Source: Bacteroidota bacterium
GTDB taxonomy: Bacteria; Bacteroidota; Bacteroidia; Bacteroidales; FEN-979
Direction: 5' to 3'
DNA: 64,000 nucleotides
Assembly: GCA_026391835.1 (NCBI GenBank)
Contig: JAPLDF010000025.1
Coordinates: 1-64,000, forward strand
The translations under genes and the position numbers were made by a program. Within the stretch, counting starts at the first letter, position 1. Every line of letters begins with the position of its first letter. The notes under the pieces are model-generated. The model ran no database searches. It saw nothing but the letters and a program-made list of their open reading frames with translations, and had not been told where the DNA came from. Below, piece after piece: positions 17,444 through 28,100 of the stretch.

Positions 17444-19237
17444 ATGAGAACCCACTTTGTCCTGGTTTTAGTAACCATTTTGTTGATGAATTCCTGTTCC
17501 GGACCAGTATCGCGCAGGGATACAGCATGGACTGCCGACACTGCGGCCGTCAACAGGATGAATGACAAGATTTCCCTTCGTGAAATCACAAATCCTGATA
17601 GCGCAATGAACGTAGTTCTTCGTGCAACGGCATTGGCGAGGAAGATCGACTATCCCGCCGGATTGGCCTGGGCATTGTTTGAACATGGAAACCTGCTGTA
17701 CCAGGAAAACAGGTACAATGAGGCGATTGAAAAATACACGGCGGTGTTGAAAATGGCAAAGCAGATGCACATGACGTTGCTTTCTGCCGACTGCCTGGAG
17801 CGCATGGCCAGTGTACACCTTGCAACAGATGATCCGTCCCTGGCGCTTAAATTATACTATGATGCCCTGGTGCTCTATGAAAAGATCCCCGACAGCCTGG
17901 GCATTGCCAAAGTATACAACATCCTGGGGATCTATAAAACCGACACGAAAGAATATGACTCTGCAAAGGTTTACTTCGGGAAGGCGATTGCCATCAATGA
18001 ACACAAAAACCAGCAGTATCCCCTGATTGAAAACCGGGGAAACCTGGCCTGGATGCATGAAAAAATGGGGGATTTTAAAAAGGCGGAACAGATCTTCAAC
18101 GAAATAGTGGTTGAACTTACCGGTATGAAAGACAGCCTGAGCCTGCCGACGACCTATTTTAACCTGGCCACGCTGTACCAGGAGAAAAAGAAGTTCGACA
18201 CCACCCTCATATTCCTTGATAAAGCGTTGCGCATTGCAGAACCGGTGAAAGATACAATTCTTCTGTCCTCGCTGTACGGGAACAAAGGGGAGATTTTCTT
18301 TAAAATGGGGAAATATGATTCTGCTTCATGGTATTTAAAAAAATCGATAACATGTTCCGGGGCGATTGACGATGTTGAAACGGAGGCCCAGGCACTATCC
18401 TGGCTACTCAAGGTTGATTCGGTTACCGGGGATTTTAAAAAAGCCTTTGAGACCGGTAAAAGAATATTCGTATTAAATGATTCCGGTTTTCACCGGAAAC
18501 TTCGGAGCGAATTGAAAACCTCTGAGTTGCGTTATGAGAATGAACATCGTAAGGTTGCCATGGAACTTCAGCGCCAGAGAATCGAAACGGCCGGCAGGGA
18601 ACGCAAATTATTCATGATATTGTTCATCCTTTCAATAGCTGCCGGAGCCCTTATTGGCCTGGTTCTTGTCCTTGAACGAAAAAACAACAGGAAAAACAAG
18701 CAGATCAACCAAAACAGCTTAATGATCAATGATCTTCGGGTTGATAAAATCCTGAAGAACCAGGAAGTCGATCGGCTGAAAATGGAACAGGTCGAAACAG
18801 AACTGAAAAGCAGGGAACGGGAACTGGTCTGCAATGCATTGATGATCGAACAAAAAAATGAGTTCCTGAACGATATCAATAAAAAAATCCAGGATTTATA
18901 TCTTGAGCAACCCGACGTTGCCAAGGCGAAAATTGTGAACGAACTCATCACCTCAATAAAATTGCAGCTGAATAAGTCGGGAGAGGCAGACCTGTTCAAC
19001 CAGCAATTTGCCGTTGTTCATGAGAAATTCTATGCTGACCTGAAAAAAGCTCACCCGGGGCTTACCAGGTCTGAGATTAAATTTTGTGCCTATTTGCGGC
19101 TGAATCTTTCCGGGACCCAAATCTCAAACAGCCTGAACGTCACACCCGAAGCCATTAAAAAGACCAGGTACCGGATAAGGAAAAAACTGAGTCTTTCCCC
19201 GGAATGTTCCCTTGAAGATTATATTTCGGGATTTTAA
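17444..19237 (+). CDS. TPR-containing membrane regulator with C-terminal LuxR-like HTH
   Basis: One-protein signal transducer of a type common in Bacteroidota. I choose the ATG at 17444 (MRTHFVLVLVTILLMNSCSG), which gives a lipoprotein-like or membrane-targeting N-terminus; the longer track start overlaps the previous gene. Periplasmic TPR units occupy about 60-340 (for example LAWALFEHGNLLYQENRYNEAIEKY). A transmembrane helix follows at about 388-411 (FMILFILSIAAGALIGLVLVL), then a cytoplasmic coiled coil (415-520), then an HTH (540-597: LTRSEIKFCAYLRLNLSGTQ, ITxEAIKKTRYRIRKKL type). It stands directly upstream of the giant BNR protein on the same strand (176 bases apart) and may regulate that locus (inference). 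Confidence 0.85.
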   Translation: MRTHFVLVLVTILLMNSCSGPVSRRDTAWTADTAAVNRMNDKISLREITNPDSAMNVVLRATALARKIDYPAGLAWALFEHGNLLYQENRYNEAIEKYTAVLKMAKQMHMTLLSADCLERMASVHLATDDPSLALKLYYDALVLYEKIPDSLGIAKVYNILGIYKTDTKEYDSAKVYFGKAIAINEHKNQQYPLIENRGNLAWMHEKMGDFKKAEQIFNEIVVELTGMKDSLSLPTTYFNLATLYQEKKKFDTTLIFLDKALRIAEPVKDTILLSSLYGNKGEIFFKMGKYDSASWYLKKSITCSGAIDDVETEAQALSWLLKVDSVTGDFKKAFETGKRIFVLNDSGFHRKLRSELKTSELRYENEHRKVAMELQRQRIETAGRERKLFMILFILSIAAGALIGLVLVLERKNNRKNKQINQNSLMINDLRVDKILKNQEVDRLKMEQVETELKSRERELVCNALMIEQKNEFLNDINKKIQDLYLEQPDVAKAKIVNELITSIKLQLNKSGEADLFNQQFAVVHEKFYADLKKAHPGLTRSEIKFCAYLRLNLSGTQISNSLNVTPEAIKKTRYRIRKKLSLSPECSLEDYISGF

Positions 19238-19413
19238 CTGATTTACGGCTGCCATATTTTTAGTTGTCCGCTTTTTGTCCCCCTGACAGCGGTATATTAT
19301 TACCTGAAAAAAAATATTTTTGCTTTTTGAAAACCGCCGCTTTGGGAGAAATCCCCGGGCAACAGTTATTTACTTTTTTATGTCGCGATAAATCGATGTA
19401 CCAAATTAAAAAA

Positions 19414-22400
19414 ATGAATATGAAAAAAGCACTTTCCCTAATCTTGTCTCTTTTGCTGTCATTGCCAATGATGGCCCAGCAATGGACACAAAACCTTCCC
19501 CTGGATAAAGCCGGGAATGGAAGCCTGACACTCCACGATATGCAAAAAGCATTCAACGACTATTGGGCTCCCTTCAACGTGAAGGATGGGAAATATATCA
19601 ATGCAAATGGTGAATTGGTGAAAGCCCAGGGCTGGAAACAATTCAAGCGCTGGGAGTGGTACTGGGAGAACCGGGTAAATCCTGTAACCGGTGAATTCCC
19701 AAGTACTTCGGCATGGGAGGAATTGCAAAAATTCCAGGCCGATCATCCCGGATCAATCCAAAGCGCTTCAGGAAACTGGACATCAGCAGGGCCAACAGAA
19801 TCTCCAGGCGGATATGCCGGGTTGGGGAGGATAAACAGTGTTGCTTTTCATCCTACCGATAACAATATAATTTATACTGGCGCTGCTTCAGGAGGATTGT
19901 GGAAGACCACTGATGGTGGATCGACGTGGAGTGTTCTGAATGACAACCTTGCTGTTTTAGGTGTTAGTGATATATGTATAAATACAGGTTCACCCAACAT
20001 CATTTACATTGCGACAGGCGACAAAGACGGAGGCTCTGTTTGGAGTTTAGGAGGAGGCCAGGCTCGTGATAACAATAGCATCGGCATTATGAAATCAACC
20101 GATGGCGGAGCAACCTGGAACACAACCGGGTTGTCGTTTGCAACAAGCAGTCAGAAAGCAGTATTCCGCCTGCTCATGGATCCGGGCAATAACAACACTT
20201 TATATGCTGCCACTTCTTCGGGCTTGTATAAAACTACTGATGGAGGAAGTAATTGGAACAATATCTATTCTGCACAGATATTTTGCGACCTGGAATTCAA
20301 ACCAGGTACACCGTCAACAATTTACGGATCAAATAAAAGCGGAGATATTTACCGTTCAATAGACGCTGGAACAACCTGGACAAGCAGGCTTAGCACCACT
20401 TTTCTCAGGGTAGAAATGGCTGTTTCGCCAGCCAATGCCAATTATGTGTATGCAGTAATGCAAGACAACGCAACTCCTGATGAAAGCCCTGTATATAAAT
20501 CTACCGACGGAGGGGATAATTTTACCCGTGTTTTTACTTCCACAACCAAAAGCCTTTTAGGCTACGAATGCAATGGTTCGGATGTCAATAAAACTCAAGC
20601 CAGTTATGACCTTACTATTTCTGCTGACCCAACCGATGCCAATATTGTTTTTGTTGGCGGGATTAATGTTTGGAGATCAACAGATGGTGGAAGTACATGG
20701 AATATAAACACGCATTGGTCAAACACATGCAGTGGTACAGCTACAACAGTTCATGCAGACCAACATTGTCTTGCCTATCAGCCTGGTTCAAACCATCTTT
20801 TTCTGGGTAATGACGGAGGATTATATAAAACTACAGATGGTGGTGGCTTGTGGACATTTATCGGAAGTGGGATAGTTAGTTCGCAAGTATACAGAATAGG
20901 CGTTTCTCAAACAGTAGCCTCAGAAGTAATTGACGGATTACAGGACAATGGCACAAAGGTATTGTCGGGAGGAACCTGGGCCGATGTAAAAGGTGGAGAT
21001 GGAATGGAATGTATCATCGATTATACAAATGCAAACATACAGTATGGAACATATGTACAAGGCCAGATAGACAGAACCTCTGATCACTGGGCGAGTCGTA
21101 CGGCCATAGAACCAGCTGCTGCCGGATCAGGAGCCTGGGTGACTCCCTACATAATTGATCCGACCAATAACCAAACCTTGTATGCAGGATATGCTGATGT
21201 GTGGAAAACTACCAATAGCGGAACAAGCTGGACTCAAATTTCGACAATGAACACGTCAAATAAGATCCGTTCCATGGCGATTGCAGCTTCAAATACACAG
21301 GTTTTATATGTAGCTGATCCAGTAACGATGTGGAAAACAATTGACGGGGGAACGAGCTGGACCAATATTACGGCCGGATTGCCTGTAAGCACCAATGATA
21401 TTACCTACATTTCTGTTAAGGCGGACGACCCGCTTACTGTATGGGTCGCATTTGGTGAATATAATGCAAGTAAGGTCTATCAAACAACAGACGGAGGAAC
21501 GATCTGGACTGATATTTCAGCTGGACTTCCTTCAATACCTGTTATGTGCGTAATTCAAAATAAGCAATCAACATCAAGGGTGGATTTATATGCTGCTACA
21601 GATGTAGGGGTGTTTGTTAAAGCAGGGACTGCTGACTGGCAGATGTTCATGTCAGGGTTACCAAATGTGTTAACAACAGAACTTGAAATTTATTACGATG
21701 CCAATCCGGGAAACAGCAAGATTTATGCAGGAACCTATGGGCGCGGTATGTGGGTAAGCGACCTGTATGAATCAGGCATATTAAACCCGGCCAATGTGGC
21801 AGCAACGGCAAGCAGCGACACCCGAATTGATATTGCCTGGTCGCTTGTATCCGGAAATAATGTGATGCTTGCCTTCAGCACTTCGCCCACATTTGGCACG
21901 CCGGTAAACGGAACCACCTACACAACAACTATTCCCGGAGGGGGAACAGTACTTTACAATGGCGGCAATACAACCTTTAATCATACATCCCTGAATCCAA
22001 ATACGACCTATTACTACAAAATATGGTCCTATGACGGTAGTAAGAATTATTCTTCGGGAATTACAGCAAACAAGTCGACTTTTTGTACCCTGATCAGCGC
22101 CTTTCCCTGGATTGAAGGTTTTGAAGGAGGGGTAATTCCAAATTGCTGGACCCAGGAATATGTTAACGGGACAAACGCATGGAGTATTCAAGCCTCCGGA
22201 ATAAATGGTCATCCATCAGGAGCGCATGGTGGGACAAAAATCGTTCGTTGCAACGTACTCGTTTCCGGGGCAGGATATATAACAAAATTTGTTACACCGG
22301 CATTGCAGCTCTCATCAGTAGCATCCCCTTTTCTTACATTTTGGCATACACAGGATTTTTGGAGTCCCAACCAGGATGAGCTAAGGGTATACTATAAAAC

Positions 22401-24825
22401 TTCGGAAGAAGGAGCCTGGAATTTATTGGCTTCCTACACCAATTCGATTGCCAGCTGGACAAAGGAATCCATATCTCTGCCAAATGCTTCATCGGCCTAT
22501 TTTATTGCATTTGAATCCACTGTAAATGCTGGTTATGGCGTTTGTATTGATGACATCAGCGTATCCACTTCCCTGGCAGATTTTACTGCCAGCGGAAACC
22601 TAAGTTGTACGGGAAGTCTTACTGTAAATTTTACCGATAACAGTTTTGGTCCTAACGGTTCCTGGGCCTGGGATATTGACAACAACGGCACAACCGATTA
22701 TACAACGCAAAACCCAACGCACACATACAGCAGTCCGGGACTTTATTCGGTAAAACTGTCAGTAAACAATGGAGTTGCAGATACAATTAAGGAAAACCTG
22801 ATCCTTGTGATGAGCAGTGAGCCAACCGTAAACACGGGTTGTACTCTTGCTTCCAACAGCAATAACGGAAACGGTTATGGAATCGGGATTTTCAGATTTG
22901 CCTTGGGGAATATCGATTACACCACCTCAAATAATGATGGCTATTATCAAAATTATACATGCTCCAAATGGACCCGGCTGGAGTTAAATAAATTATACAA
23001 TATTACTATCAGGACTGGTACTTCTAACAATGAAGGCGCAAAGGTTTACATCGACTTTAATGATAACGGAACCTTTGAAGCCGGTGAGGCAGTGGTTTCA
23101 TTTCCGGCTAATAAAGATGGTACACGAACCCTGTCATTTACAACACCATCTTCCGGGGTTGTACTGGATAAAGGGCTTAGGCTAAGTGTACTGTCCAGAT
23201 TCGGTTCCATCCCGTCAACAGCTTGCGATATAAGCACCTATGGCCAGGCGGAAGATTATACCGTGTATTTTATCACCGATGCCACCTGGACAGGCACGGC
23301 AAGTACCGACTGGCATACACCAGGCAACTGGAGCTACAATGTTGTACCCGGCACAGGTATCAATACTTTGATTCCTACAGGCCTTTCCCATTATCCTGTT
23401 TTGACAGCAGATGTGACCTGTAAAAATCTCTATATACAATCCGGGGCATCTGTTACCGTAAATCCCGGCAAGGCACTCACAGTCAATGGCACGCTGAAAA
23501 ACTATTATGGTTATTCCGGTCTCCTCATTAAATCCGATGCAACAGGAACCGGTTCCCTGATCCATACAACGGCCAATGCAGATGGAACCTTCGAACGCTA
23601 CATGAACAATGCCGACTGGACAAATAGCAATGACGGATGGCATTTTCTTAGTTCTCCTGTCTCTTCACAGCCTGTAAGTCCTGCTTTCACGGCCGATCCC
23701 TATGATTTCTATTGCTGGTATGAACCGCAAAACCTGTGGGTGAATTTTAAGAATACCACCACTGCTCCAACCTGGAATACCGCCAATGGCTCCACCAATT
23801 TTACCGTGGGAAAAGGATACCTCGCCGATTATGATGCGGAAGGGGTTAAATTGTTTACAGGAAAACTGAATGTTGCGGATGAGGCAGTTTCAGGCCTTGC
23901 CATCACCGGCGGCGGAACGAACCGGAGCTGGCACCTGCTGGGCAACCCGTTTGGAAGTGCACTCACCTGGGATGCCTCCGGGGCCTGGGCCCTGAACAAC
24001 ATCTCGGGAGTCGCAAAGATCTGGAATGAGGCCAACCAAAGCTATTCCGATCTGACATCCTCCCCGCCTAGCATCATTCCCGCAACAAATGGTTTCATGG
24101 TCCAGGTAAACACGGGAACCGGCAGTCTTGTATTGCCGGCTGCAAAAAGGGTGCACTCTTCCGTGCCATTCTATAAATCAGCAACAGGAGGTCTTCTGCT
24201 CAAGGCTGTCAGTATTGCTGAAGGCAATGCCCAGGAAAGCCGGGTCATTCTCAATCAGGATGCCACCACAGGGTTTGACCTGATGTACGACGGGGAATTC
24301 CTTGCCGGACATGCCCCGGGGTTTTATTCGCTGGTAAATGGTCAGAAACTTTCGACCAATTCCATACCCTCAATAAACCTGCAGACAGAAATTCCATTTG
24401 GTTTTATCAAAAACGCCGGAAACGATTTCCGCATTGAAGTCACCGGTGTTGAAACCTTGAATGAAAAGGCTTACTTACAGGATTTAATGACCGGCACAGT
24501 GACCGATCTCAGTCTGCATACCTTTTATGCCTTTACATCTTCGGAGGGAGACAATCCGGACAGGTTCCTGCTGAAATTCGGCAATGTCGGCATTCCCGGC
24601 CACGAACAGCATTACCTGCGGGCCTGGTACAGCCAGGACAAACTATTCCTTTCGAATACAGGTGGCGAGGCATTTGTTGAAATATACAATATGGCCGGAC
24701 AGCAGGTATACCAGTGTACGGCCTGCAGCAACCCGGTTCAGCTATCACTTGGGGCCGGTATCTACTTTGCCAGGGTGACCTCGAAACAGCAGGTTAAAAC
24801 AGTGAAATTTATTGTAGGACAATAA
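19414..24825 (+). CDS. Giant T9SS-secreted BNR/sortilin-like multidomain protein
   Basis: Secreted protein of 1803 aa. Start chosen at 19414 (MNMKKALSLILSLLLSLPMMAQ), a clear signal peptide; the longer track start is not supported. Domains: an N-terminal region with GWKQFKRWEWYWENR (25-90); BNR/sortilin-like beta-propeller repeats with SGGLWKTTDGGSTW and variants (137-785); a fibronectin-III-like domain (790-885); a choice-of-anchor-J/MAM-like domain (895-1050, WIEGFEGGVIPNCW); a PKD domain (1055-1130); a GEVED domain (1133-1285, VYIDFNDNGTFEAGEA); a beta-rich part (1289-1730); and a type A T9SS C-terminal sorting domain (1733-1803, EIYNMAGQQVY, ending VKFIVGQ). Role probably adhesion, glycan or protein binding at the surface; enzymatic activity is not shown. 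Paralogue of 30492-33095. The propeller part is visibly AT-richer than the C-terminal third. Confidence 0.92.
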   Translation: MNMKKALSLILSLLLSLPMMAQQWTQNLPLDKAGNGSLTLHDMQKAFNDYWAPFNVKDGKYINANGELVKAQGWKQFKRWEWYWENRVNPVTGEFPSTSAWEELQKFQADHPGSIQSASGNWTSAGPTESPGGYAGLGRINSVAFHPTDNNIIYTGAASGGLWKTTDGGSTWSVLNDNLAVLGVSDICINTGSPNIIYIATGDKDGGSVWSLGGGQARDNNSIGIMKSTDGGATWNTTGLSFATSSQKAVFRLLMDPGNNNTLYAATSSGLYKTTDGGSNWNNIYSAQIFCDLEFKPGTPSTIYGSNKSGDIYRSIDAGTTWTSRLSTTFLRVEMAVSPANANYVYAVMQDNATPDESPVYKSTDGGDNFTRVFTSTTKSLLGYECNGSDVNKTQASYDLTISADPTDANIVFVGGINVWRSTDGGSTWNINTHWSNTCSGTATTVHADQHCLAYQPGSNHLFLGNDGGLYKTTDGGGLWTFIGSGIVSSQVYRIGVSQTVASEVIDGLQDNGTKVLSGGTWADVKGGDGMECIIDYTNANIQYGTYVQGQIDRTSDHWASRTAIEPAAAGSGAWVTPYIIDPTNNQTLYAGYADVWKTTNSGTSWTQISTMNTSNKIRSMAIAASNTQVLYVADPVTMWKTIDGGTSWTNITAGLPVSTNDITYISVKADDPLTVWVAFGEYNASKVYQTTDGGTIWTDISAGLPSIPVMCVIQNKQSTSRVDLYAATDVGVFVKAGTADWQMFMSGLPNVLTTELEIYYDANPGNSKIYAGTYGRGMWVSDLYESGILNPANVAATASSDTRIDIAWSLVSGNNVMLAFSTSPTFGTPVNGTTYTTTIPGGGTVLYNGGNTTFNHTSLNPNTTYYYKIWSYDGSKNYSSGITANKSTFCTLISAFPWIEGFEGGVIPNCWTQEYVNGTNAWSIQASGINGHPSGAHGGTKIVRCNVLVSGAGYITKFVTPALQLSSVASPFLTFWHTQDFWSPNQDELRVYYKTSEEGAWNLLASYTNSIASWTKESISLPNASSAYFIAFESTVNAGYGVCIDDISVSTSLADFTASGNLSCTGSLTVNFTDNSFGPNGSWAWDIDNNGTTDYTTQNPTHTYSSPGLYSVKLSVNNGVADTIKENLILVMSSEPTVNTGCTLASNSNNGNGYGIGIFRFALGNIDYTTSNNDGYYQNYTCSKWTRLELNKLYNITIRTGTSNNEGAKVYIDFNDNGTFEAGEAVVSFPANKDGTRTLSFTTPSSGVVLDKGLRLSVLSRFGSIPSTACDISTYGQAEDYTVYFITDATWTGTASTDWHTPGNWSYNVVPGTGINTLIPTGLSHYPVLTADVTCKNLYIQSGASVTVNPGKALTVNGTLKNYYGYSGLLIKSDATGTGSLIHTTANADGTFERYMNNADWTNSNDGWHFLSSPVSSQPVSPAFTADPYDFYCWYEPQNLWVNFKNTTTAPTWNTANGSTNFTVGKGYLADYDAEGVKLFTGKLNVADEAVSGLAITGGGTNRSWHLLGNPFGSALTWDASGAWALNNISGVAKIWNEANQSYSDLTSSPPSIIPATNGFMVQVNTGTGSLVLPAAKRVHSSVPFYKSATGGLLLKAVSIAEGNAQESRVILNQDATTGFDLMYDGEFLAGHAPGFYSLVNGQKLSTNSIPSINLQTEIPFGFIKNAGNDFRIEVTGVETLNEKAYLQDLMTGTVTDLSLHTFYAFTSSEGDNPDRFLLKFGNVGIPGHEQHYLRAWYSQDKLFLSNTGGEAFVEIYNMAGQQVYQCTACSNPVQLSLGAGIYFARVTSKQQVKTVKFIVGQ

Positions 24826-24841
24826 TTAACAACAGCAGGAC

Positions 24842-25066
24842 ATGAAAGTTAAATACATTCATCTGATCATTTTTGGTTTTTGGTTTTTTTCCTGCGTACA
24901 GGTATTTGCCCAGGCGCCACCGCCACCACCTGATGGAGCAAAGGGTTCCGCAAACAACAAGGCTCCGGGCGGAGGTGGCGCCCCGTTGGACGCGAGCCCG
25001 TTTGTCCTGCCCTTGCTTGCTGCCGGGTATGGGGCCGTAAAATGGTACAGGGCCCGGGTGGAATAG
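24842..25066 (+). CDS. Small secreted peptide with PID-CTERM-like sorting tail
   Basis: 74 aa protein with a signal peptide (LIIFGFWFFSCVQVFAQ), a Pro- and Gly-rich linker (APPPPPDGAKGSANNKAPGG), then GAPLDASPFVLPLLAAGYGA and a basic end KWYRARVE. The order of short (P-I/L-D) motif, hydrophobic helix and basic cluster matches the PID-CTERM type of predicted protein-sorting tail known from Bacteroidota. Almost nothing but the tail and signal peptide remains, so the mature product would be a peptide of about 25-50 residues. It starts 16 bases after the giant T9SS protein and is followed by the sensor kinase gene, so it is likely cotranscribed. Function unknown. Confidence 0.75.
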   Translation: MKVKYIHLIIFGFWFFSCVQVFAQAPPPPPDGAKGSANNKAPGGGGAPLDASPFVLPLLAAGYGAVKWYRARVE

Positions 25067-25131
25067 CTTAACTTTTCGTAAGTTTGACGCTTGGTTCTAC
25101 CTTCCGGCCGGTGTTGGCTTAATCGAATCGA

Positions 25132-28100
25132 ATGGCATTCCTGTATTTTTTCCCTGAGAACAAAGTTATTCGTGAATCATTGCGGGTGATTCTGTTATTT
25201 TCCTGGATCATGATCGCGGCATTTGCCGGTGCCGGCAACTTGAATCGCATTAGTAAAAGCACTTCCCAGCCTTGGTTTAACCATCTCACCAAAGAAAACG
25301 GCCTGCCCTCCAATACGGTTTATTGCGCCATCCAGGATTTCCAGGGATATATCTGGATTGGCACGACAAACGGCCTGGCCAGGTACGACGGCCATGACAT
25401 GAAAATCTTCCGCTCCATCCCGGGCGACAGCACTTCTCTTGTTGATAATATCGTTTATACCCTTTGCCAGGCAAGCGATTCAATGATCTGGATCGGCACA
25501 GGGAACGGGCTGAGCATCTACAACCCGTTTACCCGAAGCCTGCGGAATTTCCCGTTTGACAGGAAGAGACCCGGAGGTTTTCCGACACAGCGCGTAAATG
25601 GATTCTTCGAACTGTCAAAAGGGTCTGTGTGGATCGGTACGATGGAGGGGATGGTGCATGCAACCGGCAATGGAAGTCATTTCAGGCAGGTAAAGATAAA
25701 TGACTGTATTAAACCGGAAGACCGGGAGTACTCTTTTAACATTGTCACAGGCATCATTCCCCATCCCCGGAACCACAGGGCCTTCCTGGTTGGCACCGGC
25801 ATGGGGCTGGTTCTGTTCGATACCGTCACAAGCAGGATCATCCGGAAATATGACGGCCCTCCCGGTGTTGAATTGATCATCAGGGAGATGTTCCTCGATT
25901 CAAGCAGGTTGATCTGGGCATGCGGATGGGGTGTCGGGGTGGGGTGCTTCGACCTGGAGAAGGAGCAATGGAAAATCCATTCGCCCGAAAAGTGGGGGAT
26001 CACCATATTGAAAATGATGCCCAGGTCGCGCGACGAACTCTGGCTTGCAACAGATGACAGGGGGCTGGGTGTTTTCAATAAAAAGACGGGAGCATTCTCT
26101 TTTATTAAAAGTGATCCGAAAAATCCATGGTCCATCTCTTCCGACATGATCCAGGGGATGTCGTATTTCAACAACCGCCGCGACTTCTGGATCTGGGGCA
26201 ACGGGATCGACATGGAAAACAAGGATTTTTGTTCGTTTCAGCAGGTAAGGGTTCCCTATAAATTCTGGTGGATTTGTGATTTTTATAAAGAGCCGGCAAC
26301 AGGAAAATTATTTGTTGGGGCTTATGAGTGTAAGGGGATGCCTGTGCTCGATACGAAAACGCAGTCGTGGAGCCTGGTCCCATGCGACCAGCCGCTTTCC
26401 CGGCACGCCCTCTCCGTCACCGGGTTCTGCAACGATTCACAGGGGCGGCTGTGGGTAGCCACGCGCAACAACCTGTGTTATTATGAACCGAAACGGAAAA
26501 TCCTGAAGCTGTTCCGTACCCTGGATGGAAAACCACTTCAACTGACCGACCAGGTGGTTTATGGCCTCAATGAGGACCGGGAGGGTAATTTATGGGTGGG
26601 AACCCGCTTTGACGGAGTTGTAAGGATCAATAAAACCCGCGATAAGGCAGATTATTTCAGGCATATTCCCGGCGACGACCATTCTCTCCTGGCCGGAACC
26701 CATTATGCAGGAATCCAGACCGACCGCTTCAACCGGGTATGGCTGGGGTGCAGGTACGGTGTGAGCATCTATGATCCGGAAACAAAGATGTTCGACAACA
26801 CCCTTATGGATACCCTGGCTAAATACGGCATCAGGAAAACATGGATCAATGGCGTTGAAAAGGACTCGCTGGGCCGGATCTGGCTTTCAGTAGCGGGTGC
26901 CGGCCTGGTGCGGATTGAGATCCGTGCTGGCAGATCCTATGGGATCAGGTTGTTTTATTCAGGCAATGGGATTAACGACCCCGAAACAGGGTGGATTGCA
27001 AAAGATGACGGGGGTAATTTCTGGGTAACAAACTCCGGTTTGCTTCAGGTTGATCCATATCGCGAACGGTTTACAATTATCGACAACCAGAACGGGCTTC
27101 ACCAGGTTCCCGGCAGTTCGGGGAAGATTTATGTTGATCATGACGGAATTGTTTACGTGGGCGATTCCACCGGCTTTGAGATGAAAAATGTCAGCGATAT
27201 ACGGACACCTGAAAAAGTCATCCTCAATGTTGTCTTCGAATCCCTTGAAATCAACGGAAAGGTTGCCCCTGAAACCCTTTACCGGAAAAGCCCCGGCAGG
27301 ATGACCCTGCAGGCCGGCCAGAATAACCTTACCTTCCACTATACGGCAATCTGTTTTCACCATACCGGGGAGATCCATTACCGGTATAAGCTACTGGGGT
27401 ATGACCGTGAATGGATCTATACCGAAACATCCCGCGAAGCCCGCTATACAAACCTTCCGCCCGGGAAATATACCTTTGTCGTCGGTGCGACCCGGGGCGA
27501 CGGATGGCAGGTTTGCAGCGAAAAGATACAATTTGTCATCAAACCGTTTTTCTGGCAAACATGGTGGTTTATCCTTCTTTGCATTCTTGCATTGTTTGCA
27601 TTGTTTGTATTCATTTACAGGTACCGGGTAAACCAGCTGTTGAAAGTTGAACGGCTGCGCACCCGTATTGCGACTGACCTGCACGATGATGTAAGTTCTA
27701 CACTGAGCAGTATTTCCATTCTCAGCGACATCGTCGGCAGGCGACCTGACCACCCGAAATCTCCGGGAATGATCGGGGAAATCGGGAGCAGTGCCCGGGA
27801 AATGCTTGAACGGATCGATGACATCATCTGGACGGTGACACCGGCCAACGATAAATTCCAGGACCTGGAGCTGAGGATACGGGAATATGCAATCCCTTTG
27901 TTCGAATCAAAAAACATCCTGTTTCATTTTGACTTCCCCGAAAAACTGGCCGCCCTCAGGTTGCAGATGGAAACCCGGCGCAACGTCTACCTTGTTACCA
28001 AGGAGGCTGTCAATAACCTTATCAAATATGCACAGTGTGAGCATGCCCGTGTCTGTTTCAGTGAAGAACAGGGATACCTGGTTATGGAAATCAGCGACGA

